Assembly: GCA_029880065.1 (NCBI GenBank)
Contig: JAOUPD010000011.1
Span: 1 to 18,562 of the forward strand
Direction: 5' to 3'
Length of the DNA: 18,562 nucleotides
From: Hadesarchaea archaeon
GTDB taxonomy: Archaea; Hadarchaeota; Hadarchaeia; Hadarchaeales; Hadarchaeaceae
How positions within the stretch are numbered: the first letter of the stretch is position 1; each line of letters opens with the position of its first letter. This document shows positions 6,444 to 13,674 of this stretch, piece by piece. The position numbers were made by a program, and so were the translations under genes. The notes under the pieces are model-generated. The model did not search any database, was not told where the DNA came from, and saw only the letters and a program-made list of their open reading frames with translations.

Positions 6444-7471
6444 CTAAGCATTCGTGAATATGAATACCAGTTTTGCTGCGCCATACAATGATGCATCGGG
6501 ACCAAGAGACGATGACACTATCCTGATTTTTTTATCTCTAACTTTTTGGGCCAAGTAAGGCTGTGAATAAGCCCCACGATTTCTTTTATACGGCCCATCA
6601 GTAGGTCAGCGGATTGTCCAACTCCGCCTCCGATGACAACCACTTCCGGGGCCAAGGTGCTGATGAGGTTTGACACGGCGATGCCTACATATGTTGCGGT
6701 CTCTTGGACTATCTTCAGAGCAAGCGAGTCACCTTTTCTTGCAGCATCAAATACCAATTTAGCAGTTATGGTATCGATTTTATCTTTCACCATATCCATC
6801 AAAATCGTCTTGGATCCCTTGCGTATTTCTTCAATGGTTCTCCTAGCGATGCCCGTGCCGGAACAGAGGCTTTCAAAACATCCCTCGCCATAAACTTTGT
6901 TCATGAAATTGGGCCCAAGCAACATCCATCCTATTGAACCCGCAAGCCCAACTCCGTCGTACGGTTTTTCGTCGATAAGTATACTGCTCCCCACGCCCGT
7001 CCCCAGAATGATGTAAATCGCATTTTTCGCCCCGCGGGCTGCACCCACCCATTGTTCTCCAAGCACTGGTGTAACGTGATCGTGCACTGCGAATATTGGG
7101 AGCGAAGTACCGAGATTTTTTCGTAGAAAGCTCTTTAGGACCGAGCCTTGTATTTGTGGGATATTCGTTGACCATCCAATCTTGTCGTCATATTTTTCCA
7201 CAAGTGTTGCGCATGCGATGCCGATCCCCTTGATTTTTAACCCACTTGCTCTTGATCGATCCATCACTTTTTTGATTAGCTTTGCTATTTGGGACAGCAC
7301 CGCGCTTATTGTATTTTCCTTAGTGGTCGGCTCTTCGATGCGAAAAATAATTTTGCCCTTTGAGTTCATCAGTGCAGAAGCAATTTTTGTGCCACCGACA
7401 TCAACTCCTATCGCATAAGATTCGCGCGCCGACTTCGTATCCTTTTGAGGCGCCGTTCCTCCCGGCCTCAT
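6444..7471 (-). CDS. ROK-family sugar kinase with apparent frameshift near the C-terminus
   Basis: ROK-fold kinase expected to phosphorylate a hexose or amino sugar using ATP. It has the phosphate-1 motif IGVDVGGTK (about 21-29), the catalytic Asp in VHDHV (D131), the phosphate-2 motif ILGTGVGSS (155-163) and the adenosine motif VVIGGGVG (278-285). The usual ROK zinc cluster is degenerate: only C198 and C203 lie in the region GEGCFESLCSG. The uninterrupted frame stops at 6518 (317 residues) with an uncharacteristic tail. From G300, the next frame instead encodes AYSQPYLAQKV, then VSSSLGPDASLYGAAKL, the normal ROK ending, and stops at 6444. One missing base in the C-run at 6572-6575 explains this. 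With it restored the protein would be about 342 residues. The start ATG at 7471 is nearly leaderless behind a TATA-like TTTAATTAA (7499-7508). Its sugar may be GlcNAc or MurNAc, which is inferred from neighbours. Confidence 0.85.
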
Positions 7472-7498
7472 AGAATCCCATTGTAATCAAGTTCGGCG

Positions 7499-7508
7499 TT
7501 AATTAAAC
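7499..7508 (-). promoter_or_regulatory. Putative TATA box of the ROK kinase gene
   Basis: The minus strand reads AGTTTAATTAACG. It places the transcript start near 7475, just before the ATG at 7471, so the message would have almost no leader. It shares a divergent promoter region with the amino-sugar operon that starts at 7599. Confidence 0.45.
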
Positions 7509-7569
7509 TTTTACGGAAACAAAAGCACCTTTCTAGGTCATTTAATCTAAAAATAGTAAAAAACAACAA

Positions 7570-7578
7570 GATTTAAAG
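7570..7578 (+). promoter_or_regulatory. Putative TATA box of the kinase-nagA-namZ-murQ-like operon
   Basis: GATTTAAAG is centred about 26 bases before the ATG at 7599, so the operon message probably begins at or within two bases of that ATG (leaderless). No ribosome site is seen before the ATG, which fits. Confidence 0.5.
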
Positions 7579-7598
7579 AGTTAAGTATAGTGAAAACT

Positions 7599-8981
7599 AT
7601 GTATCTACCAAAACCGAAAATTGTCCCGCCTCTCGATCCTAGTTTCCGACCAGCGGTACTGGCGAACCACGCATTTCTAGACGCAGTTCGGTCGTCTGGA
7701 AACTGTGTGCCCTTAGTGATTGCGCTGGAGGGGAAGGAGGGGTTCGTGTCGGTGTTCAGGACCGAGGTCTTTGCGGAGGGCAAAGAACAGGCCTCTGAAA
7801 ATCTCATGTATGTAGAACGGTTGGTAAAGACGCTACTGTGGCAGCGCGGCGGCTGGAGAATCGTCGTCGGTGGTCCTAGGAGTGTTGGCGAGCATATCAA
7901 GAAGATGTATGCCCCAGGCAGAAGCCGAGAGTTTGACGCAGATATCATGAGTGGCGTGTATGAGAAGCCGTTCACGGTGGAGGTGGCCGATGTCGAGGAT
8001 GTCCCGGAAGCACAAGAAACGGCGATGCCACTCGGACGACACTTAGAAGGGTGTCGCATCGGCTTCGACTTGGGCGCAAGCGATCGGAAGGTCGCCGCGG
8101 TCGTCGATGGCGAGCCAGTTTTCACCGAGGAGATCCCATGGAATCCAAGCGAACAGAGCGATCCAGAGTATCATTACAAATACATCACGGAGATTCTACG
8201 GAGTGCGGCTTTCCACATGCCACGCGTGGATGCCATCGGCGGAAGCGCTGCTGGGATCTATATCAATAACCGTGTCAGGGTAGCATCACTGTTCAGGGGC
8301 GTTCCCAAAAATCTCTTCGATGAAAAGGTGAAAGACATGTTCCTAAGAATAAAGGAAGAATGGGGTGTCCCGCTCGTGGTGGTGCACGACGGAGAGGTGG
8401 CAGCGCTCGCGGGATCCATGTCGTTAAACGTGAACCAAATTCTCGGAATTGCGATGGGTTCCAGCGAAGCTGGGGGGTATGTCAATAAAGAAGGGAACAT
8501 CACCAGCTGGCTGAACGAACTGGCGTTTATACCAGTGGACTTTAATCCAAGTGCACCCGTGGACGAGTGGTCTGGCGACCGTGGCTGCGGTGCACAATAC
8601 TTCTCGCAACAGGCGGTGCTCAGGCTAGCACCAAAGGCCGGGATAACGCTTGACGAAAATCAAACACCGGCCGAGAAACTCAAGTTTGTCCAAAACTTGC
8701 TCGCTAAAGGCGACAACAGGGCTAGGCTGGTTTTCGAAACCATCGGCTGTTATTTTGGCTACGGTATCGCGTACTATGCAGACTTCTACGATCTTCGATA
8801 TGTATTGATGTTGGGGCGGGTCACATCGGGTGAAGGCGGTAGTATCATCCTACGGAAGGCTCGAGAAGTTCTTGACCAGTGTTTTCCGAGCTTGGCGGAG
8901 AGAATTAAGCTAAATATTCCGGGCGAAGCGGAGCGTCGTGTGGGCCAAGCGGTGGCGGCCGCCAGTTTGCCAGTGATTTAG
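7599..8981 (+). CDS. Large ASKHA/ROK-like sugar kinase-type ATPase
   Basis: Protein of about 460 residues with an N-terminal domain unlike standard ROK proteins (about 1-145: PPLDPSFRPAVLA, LLWQRGGWRIVVGGPR) followed by an ASKHA/ROK core. In the core, GFDLGASDRKVAAV (about 155-168) is the phosphate-1 loop, VVHDGEVAALAG (262-273) carries the catalytic Asp, and GIAMGSSEAGGY (283-294) is the phosphate-2 loop. Conserved-looking motifs VDEWSGDRG and GRVTSGEGG follow. From memory it closely resembles long 'ROK family' proteins of bacteria. It begins the operon with nagA, namZ and the MurQ-like gene, so phosphorylation of MurNAc or GlcNAc is a reasonable guess. The ATG at 7599 fits a leaderless start; a GTG at 7590 is in frame. 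The coding sequence looks richer in G+C and uses more CGG/GGC/ATC codons than the two last genes of the operon, hinting at separate acquisition. Confidence 0.83.
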   Translation: MYLPKPKIVPPLDPSFRPAVLANHAFLDAVRSSGNCVPLVIALEGKEGFVSVFRTEVFAEGKEQASENLMYVERLVKTLLWQRGGWRIVVGGPRSVGEHIKKMYAPGRSREFDADIMSGVYEKPFTVEVADVEDVPEAQETAMPLGRHLEGCRIGFDLGASDRKVAAVVDGEPVFTEEIPWNPSEQSDPEYHYKYITEILRSAAFHMPRVDAIGGSAAGIYINNRVRVASLFRGVPKNLFDEKVKDMFLRIKEEWGVPLVVVHDGEVAALAGSMSLNVNQILGIAMGSSEAGGYVNKEGNITSWLNELAFIPVDFNPSAPVDEWSGDRGCGAQYFSQQAVLRLAPKAGITLDENQTPAEKLKFVQNLLAKGDNRARLVFETIGCYFGYGIAYYADFYDLRYVLMLGRVTSGEGGSIILRKAREVLDQCFPSLAERIKLNIPGEAERRVGQAVAAASLPVI

Positions 8982-8991
8982 AGGTGTCTAA

Positions 8992-10158
8992 ATGAGGAGG
9001 CTCATCTTGAAGGTGGGCAAAGCGGTAACGCCCGCGCAGGAACTTAGGAGGGTGGCCATAATTATCGAACAGGACAGGATAAAAGAAGTGGTTCCTTGGA
9101 GCGACATCCCACGGGACGAAGATGTTTTGAGTTATCCTGACGCCATAGCCACCCCCGGCTTTATCGATATCCACACCCATGGGTACGGTGGCCGAGATGC
9201 CACATCGGGTGGGGGCGCGCATCTAGAAGGGATGTCCAAGTCACTTTTGAAACACGGCGTAACGTCTTTCTTACCCACAACAGTAACGGCGCTTCAGGAT
9301 GTTTTGTTAACGGTATGCGATGCTCTGAGAAATGTCATCGGAGAGAATGAGAAAGGCGCGGAGATATTGGGGCTTCATCTGGAGGGGCCTCACGTGGGTA
9401 GGGGAAAAGAAGCGGGGGCCCAAAACGTTGAGTTCGCTAGAGATCCGGACGTGGAGGAGCTGGAGGGGCTGGTCGAAGCTTCCGGGGGCAACATTAGGAG
9501 GGTTACTCTCGCGCCAGAACTTCTTGGAGCGTTGGAATACATCAAGCGCGCGAGAGAATTGGGAATAGTAGTTGCAGCCGGGCATACGAACGCAACCTAC
9601 GAAGAAGCGGTTGCTGGTTTTGATGCGGGTATAACTATATGCAACCATCTTTTCAACGGGATGAGGCTCTTTCACCACAGGGAACCGGGGATAATAGGGG
9701 CTTGCTTGGTAAGGGATGATGTGTATGCGGAGATGATTGCGGATATGATCCATCTTCACCCAACCGCTATAAATATGGCGATAAAAGCAAAAAGTCTGGA
9801 AAAGACCATCCTCATCACTGACGCTATCGCAGAAACGGGCCTTTCAGACGGGGAATATAAGTTAGGTGGTTTGGAAACAGTTGTTAAAGACGGTGTTAGC
9901 CGGATTAAAGCCACTGGAAGACTGGCCGGTAGCACTTTGACCATGGACCTCGCTGTCAAGAACATGGTTACTGAGCTAAACCTCGACTTGAAAGATGCGG
10001 TCAGGATGGCGACATCGAACCCTGCGGATGCGCTGAACTTGTCGGATCGTGGGTGCTTGGTTCCGGGTTGCGTTGCTAATGTCACAATTTTTGACTCGGG
10101 ACTTAATGTTCTCGCAACTATTGTGAAGGGAAAAGTTCTCTACGAAGCGGCTTGGTGA
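8992..10158 (+). CDS. nagA: N-acetylglucosamine-6-phosphate deacetylase
   Basis: Amidohydrolase-fold enzyme that removes acetate from GlcNAc-6-phosphate to give glucosamine-6-phosphate in the cytoplasm. The 388-residue protein has PGFIDIHTHGYGG (55-67) with the HxH metal pair H61/H63, the metal ligand E131 in GLHLEGPH (127-134), H198 in AAGHTNATYEEA, H219 in CNHLFNGM, the substrate segment HHREPG (228-233) and the catalytic Asp in LITDAIAETG (D277). AGSTLTMD (312-319) and NPADALNL (343-350) complete the NagA pattern. The usual EGPFL...KGAH stretch reads EGPHVGRGKEAGAQNVEF, a mild variation. A GAGGTG site starting at the last base of the preceding stop lies five bases before the ATG. NagA follows the kinase and precedes the muramidase in one operon, which ties the whole cluster to N-acetylated amino sugars. 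Confidence 0.95.
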   Translation: MRRLILKVGKAVTPAQELRRVAIIIEQDRIKEVVPWSDIPRDEDVLSYPDAIATPGFIDIHTHGYGGRDATSGGGAHLEGMSKSLLKHGVTSFLPTTVTALQDVLLTVCDALRNVIGENEKGAEILGLHLEGPHVGRGKEAGAQNVEFARDPDVEELEGLVEASGGNIRRVTLAPELLGALEYIKRARELGIVVAAGHTNATYEEAVAGFDAGITICNHLFNGMRLFHHREPGIIGACLVRDDVYAEMIADMIHLHPTAINMAIKAKSLEKTILITDAIAETGLSDGEYKLGGLETVVKDGVSRIKATGRLAGSTLTMDLAVKNMVTELNLDLKDAVRMATSNPADALNLSDRGCLVPGCVANVTIFDSGLNVLATIVKGKVLYEAAW

Positions 10159-10175
10159 AACTTTTGGGAAGAAAT

Positions 10176-11390
10176 ATGATCAGATTAGGCTTAGAAGTTT
10201 TTTTAAAGAGTAACGTAAGTTTAATTGAAGGCAAAAAAGTTGGTCTATTAACTAATCAAACTGGCGTTGACAACGAGCTTAACAGTATTATAGACTTATT
10301 TTACAATAATCCGAGAATTAAATTGACGGCTATTTTTGCTCCAGAGCATGGGATACGTAATGAACACCAAGCCGGAGTCGGCTTCCAATCTTATGTGGAT
10401 AAGAGGTATAACATTCCGGTTTTTAGTCTTTATAGACCATCTGTAAAATATTTGTCACTAACTTCTAGAAATCTAGATAAACGCATGCGTCTTGGTGTAT
10501 CTAGTGTAGGTAAATCACCTACACCTAAAATGATGGAGGCTATAGACGTATTAGTTTTTGACATACAGGATGTTGGTATACGAGTTTACACACATATCTG
10601 GACTATGGCGTTATGCATGAGAATATGCGCTAAAAAAGGTGTTTCTTTTATTGTTCTGGATAGACCAAACCCAATAAATGGTGTAACCATGGAGGGGTTT
10701 GTTCTCAAGTATCCAAAGAATAGTTCATTCATTGGATTATATCCTATACTTCTGAGGCATGGCATGACGGTTGGAGAGCTCGCTAGATTTTTTAATGGAG
10801 AATTTCTTGACGATAAGGTGGACTCAAAAGCTATACCCATGGAGGGATGGAAGAGGGAAATGTGGTATAGTAACACTTCCTTGCCATGGATTATGCCTTC
10901 ACCAAATATACCTACCTTAGATAGTGCTACAGTTTACCCTGGACAAGTACTTTTTGAGGGCACCAACGTCTCTGAAGGTAGAGGAACTACTAAACCATTT
11001 GAGATAACTGGGGCACCATGGATAGATGGCTTCAAATTGTCGAGAAAAATTAATGCTTACAAGTTTCCTGGAGTAAAGTGCAGAGAAGTGTGTTTTGTGC
11101 CATCATTTTCAAAATACAAGGGTAGGCTTTGTAGCGGTGTACAGATGCATGTTACAGATAGAAGTAAGTACAAACCTTTTGAATTTGCGTTAAATTTAAT
11201 CAAAACGATAATGGAAATGTATCCGGATCGATTTAGTTTTTATGAAAATTATTTTGATATGGTCGTGGGAAATTCAAAGGTGAGGGAGATGCTACTAAAA
11301 AATATTGAAGTAGATGAGATACTTCAAAGTTCTCAAGAAGACCTAGTCAAGTTTTCAGAACTAAGGAGAGAATATTTACTTTACAGCTAG
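10176..11390 (+). CDS. namZ: DUF1343 exo-beta-N-acetylmuramidase (NamZ-like), no signal peptide
   Basis: Member of the DUF1343/NamZ family, whose characterised member (Bacillus YbbC) removes MurNAc from the non-reducing end of peptidoglycan fragments. The 404-residue protein has KVGLLTNQTGVD (21-32), FAPEHGIR (54-61), VFDIQDVG (127-134), LDRPNPINGV (161-170), RHGMTVGELA (194-203), PSPNIPTLD (241-249) and LFEGTNVSEGRGTTKPFE (259-276), all core family motifs. The N-terminus starts at the catalytic domain with no secretion signal, unlike the secreted Bacillus enzyme, so it should act on imported fragments. Residues about 87-111 interrupt the family's SLYGKxxPTP region with roughly 25 extra residues. 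The ATG at 10176 follows GGGAAG closely and fits the family N-terminus; GTG at 10155 (overlapping the nagA stop) and TTG at 10152 are alternatives. It is AT-richer than the upstream operon genes. Confidence 0.92.
   Translation: MIRLGLEVFLKSNVSLIEGKKVGLLTNQTGVDNELNSIIDLFYNNPRIKLTAIFAPEHGIRNEHQAGVGFQSYVDKRYNIPVFSLYRPSVKYLSLTSRNLDKRMRLGVSSVGKSPTPKMMEAIDVLVFDIQDVGIRVYTHIWTMALCMRICAKKGVSFIVLDRPNPINGVTMEGFVLKYPKNSSFIGLYPILLRHGMTVGELARFFNGEFLDDKVDSKAIPMEGWKREMWYSNTSLPWIMPSPNIPTLDSATVYPGQVLFEGTNVSEGRGTTKPFEITGAPWIDGFKLSRKINAYKFPGVKCREVCFVPSFSKYKGRLCSGVQMHVTDRSKYKPFEFALNLIKTIMEMYPDRFSFYENYFDMVVGNSKVREMLLKNIEVDEILQSSQEDLVKFSELRREYLLYS
10504..10524. repeat. Inverted repeat (8-bp stems, 5-base loop) inside the muramidase gene
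   Basis: GTGTAGGT and ACCTACAC flank AAATC at the right border of the extra segment in NamZ. The same segment holds two TCTAGA hexamers (10464-10469 and 10472-10477) and the 10-bp palindrome ACGCATGCGT (10481-10490). It may be a trace of a small palindromic insertion. Confidence 0.55.
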
Positions 11391-11416
11391 AAAGTCATGG
11401 GGATGAGGAGGATAAC

Positions 11417-13462
11417 GTGGTAAGTGGTATTCTTAAACTTCTTAGATTATCTCCTTCAGCTCAGTCTGTAGACTATGTTAGAAGAAAAAAACAATTCCAG
11501 TTGCATAGACTTCTTACAGAACAACGCCATCCAAAAACTTGGGGCCTGAGTTTTAAGATAAAATCTGATACTCTAGAAGGTTTAAGAAAAATACTGTCTG
11601 TGGATGAGGAAATATCCAACAAGATAATGGTACTTTCTAAAAAGCCTAAGCTGGTTATCCAAGCAGTAAACGCGGTTGCAAAGGCAATAGTTGAAGGCAA
11701 AAAAATCTACATTTATGGATGTGGTTCTACTGGAAGACTCGCAAAACAAATAGAAATTGCGCTTTGGAAACCCTTTTGGAGACAGTTGAAGAGTAGCATG
11801 CTCTGGGAGAAACTAAAAAATTTCCTGCCGAGTGATATAGAAGAACATCTTATTGGGGAGATGACTGGAGGAGACAGAGCATTGGTAAGTGCTTTAGAAG
11901 GACTGGAGGATTTACAATTGATTGGATATCTTCAACTTATTGATAATAATATAAAAAAAGGTGACGTTCTCTTTGCGATAACGGAAGGGGGAGAAACCTC
12001 GTCCGTTATAGGGTTTATACAAGGGGGACTGAAATTGTATGGCAAAATAACCTCTCAAAAAAAGAATGAAATTAAAAAGAAACTTTATTTTATCTACAAC
12101 AATCCAAATGAAGTTCTCAAATTGATAAAGCGTAGCAGAATAGTTTTAGAGAATAAGATCATCACTAAGATTAATCTTACCACAGGACCCCAAGCTATAG
12201 CTGGTTCAACTCGAGCGCAGGCCACTACGATAGACACTTATGTAATGGGTATAATAATTGAAGAGGCTATATATAAAGTTCTACGAGTTTTTTTGACAAA
12301 AGATGAACTTTCCCTCGTTGGCTTCAGAAATAGAACTCTATCACAGAGATTGAAAGATTTTGTGCATATTCCGAAGACAATATTTAATCTAATAAACGAC
12401 ATCGCTCCATTTACTGAATTAGAGACGAAAGCTTACAAAAATCATCATTTTTCAATCTACTTTGCTAAAAAAGCTTTGTTTCCAATTTTTATAGATGTAG
12501 CTGAAAGGAGCCCGACCTTTAAACTTGATCCATTAGATACTGTGAAAGTGCCGAGAAAGAGTTGGGTTCAAGTCTGGACACCAGTAACCGACTACCGGGA
12601 AGCATGGAAAGTGCTGCTAGAGCGTCGGTTTAAAGGCTTAAATCCTCCATTTTATAAAGCTCATGTTTCAAAAAAAGTTAGGGATAAATTCCTTCAACAT
12701 ACAGCACTTAACAGTCTCAACGAAGTAGGACAAAATCAGGAGGCTCTTTACGATTTTTCATTTTCTAAATATAACATAGAGAAGCATCCTCCCAGAAAAG
12801 GAGATTTAGGTGTGATGATATGTGTTGACGAAGAGATAGATGAGCTACTAAACCCTTCCTCATCCTTCAGGAGTTTCCTCTCACTCTGTAAAAAGAATGG
12901 ATCTAACGTGGCTCTCCTTTTAATTACAGAAAAACAACGTGATGAACTCCTTGTGCTTTTAAGATCAAATATTGGAGACTTAGACCAAGATGACCACATC
13001 ATAGTGCTCACGATGAGTAGAAAAGATGATCCTCTTAATCTCAGAAGACAAATCGCTCTTAAAATGGTGCTTAATGCTCATTCCACAGCGGTAATGGCTA
13101 AACTTAGCAGAGTATTAGGAAATACTATGGTAAATGTTAATCCTACCAATCTTAAACTCATTGGTCGATCCACATTCTTGATTTTGAGCCATGTAAACGA
13201 TATAGTAAGTCGGAACGAATGGAAAAACAAATATGGGAAGACAAAACCTATTAAATATGCTGGTGCTAATGCGATTCTTTTTAGCGCCATGCGTTTTGTT
13301 AGAAAGTTAGAAAAAACTGGTCAAACTCCAGAAGTACCATTATGTATAATCAGGGTACTTGAAACACTACGACAAAAGAAGTGCATCAGCTGGGAGGAGA
13401 CCTTTTTCATCTTGGAGAACGAAGGTTTTGAGAATTATCTTCAACGTGTGTTAAGTTCATAA
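11417..13462 (+). CDS. Tandem SIS-domain MurQ/GCKR-like protein, putative MurNAc-6-phosphate etherase
   Basis: Cytoplasmic protein of 681 residues. The N-terminal half resembles MurQ, which splits MurNAc-6-phosphate into GlcNAc-6-phosphate and D-lactate: LLTEQRHP (33-40), phosphosugar loop IYGCGSTGRLA (99-109), GGDRALVSALEGLED (151-165), AITEGGETSSVIG (187-199) and GSTRAQATT (263-271). The C-terminal half (about 360-680) holds a second, weaker SIS-like region, ending with STAVMAKLSRVLGNTMVNV (556-574), the usual MurQ dimer segment. The layout and length are close to glucokinase regulatory protein (two SIS domains, about 625 residues) rather than to ordinary MurQ (about 300). By alignment with E. 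coli MurQ, E164 in EGLED matches catalytic Glu114. The Glu83 position is not conserved, though E113 lies two residues away. The start is GTG at 11417 with GAGGAGG five bases upstream. Context with NamZ and NagA strongly supports the etherase role. Confidence 0.87.
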   Translation: MVSGILKLLRLSPSAQSVDYVRRKKQFQLHRLLTEQRHPKTWGLSFKIKSDTLEGLRKILSVDEEISNKIMVLSKKPKLVIQAVNAVAKAIVEGKKIYIYGCGSTGRLAKQIEIALWKPFWRQLKSSMLWEKLKNFLPSDIEEHLIGEMTGGDRALVSALEGLEDLQLIGYLQLIDNNIKKGDVLFAITEGGETSSVIGFIQGGLKLYGKITSQKKNEIKKKLYFIYNNPNEVLKLIKRSRIVLENKIITKINLTTGPQAIAGSTRAQATTIDTYVMGIIIEEAIYKVLRVFLTKDELSLVGFRNRTLSQRLKDFVHIPKTIFNLINDIAPFTELETKAYKNHHFSIYFAKKALFPIFIDVAERSPTFKLDPLDTVKVPRKSWVQVWTPVTDYREAWKVLLERRFKGLNPPFYKAHVSKKVRDKFLQHTALNSLNEVGQNQEALYDFSFSKYNIEKHPPRKGDLGVMICVDEEIDELLNPSSSFRSFLSLCKKNGSNVALLLITEKQRDELLVLLRSNIGDLDQDDHIIVLTMSRKDDPLNLRRQIALKMVLNAHSTAVMAKLSRVLGNTMVNVNPTNLKLIGRSTFLILSHVNDIVSRNEWKNKYGKTKPIKYAGANAILFSAMRFVRKLEKTGQTPEVPLCIIRVLETLRQKKCISWEETFFILENEGFENYLQRVLSS

Positions 13463-13674
13463 CAGGCGGATTTCATTTCTAATACTGTATTGTTAACAAA
13501 ATATAACAGGGTGGATAGGCCAAGGAAAAGACCGCATGAATTGGGAAGATTTAGACAACATGAGACAGGGATTGTAACACTCATAAAACAGGGGGAGCCA
13601 CGTTTCTGCCCTTTTCTTTTTAACCTCAGATTCAAGCCCATCCACATGCTGCGCTGAGCACTAAAGAATCTATT
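13463..13674. other. Convergent intergenic region, possible transcript end
   Basis: About 210 bases lie between the MurQ-like gene and the oppositely oriented LLM oxidoreductase gene. A small palindrome, AATACTGTATT, lies near 13480. A T-rich stretch, CTTTTCTTTTTAAC (about 13611-13624), could end the plus-strand operon message. No gene or RNA was recognised. Confidence 0.35.

Noticed and set aside
7547..8125. Minus-strand open frame of 192 codons opposite the large ASKHA kinase
   Set aside because: The plus strand has clear kinase motifs throughout this span. The reverse frame is Ser/Thr/Pro-rich without domain motifs, typical of an antisense shadow in GC-richer DNA.
9307..9759. Minus-strand open frame of 150 codons opposite nagA
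   Set aside because: It lies wholly within nagA, whose metal ligands and motifs are intact. No ribosome site or promoter was seen for the reverse frame.
10434..10508. Archaeal bulge-helix-bulge intron in namZ
   Set aside because: The extra segment keeps the reading frame, and I could not fold a convincing bulge-helix-bulge at its borders. I kept it as an unexplained insertion and did not annotate an intron.
13441..13647. Minus-strand open frame of 68 codons after the MurQ-like gene
   Set aside because: It lies in the gap with no ribosome site or recognised motif, and it overlaps the end of the MurQ-like gene.
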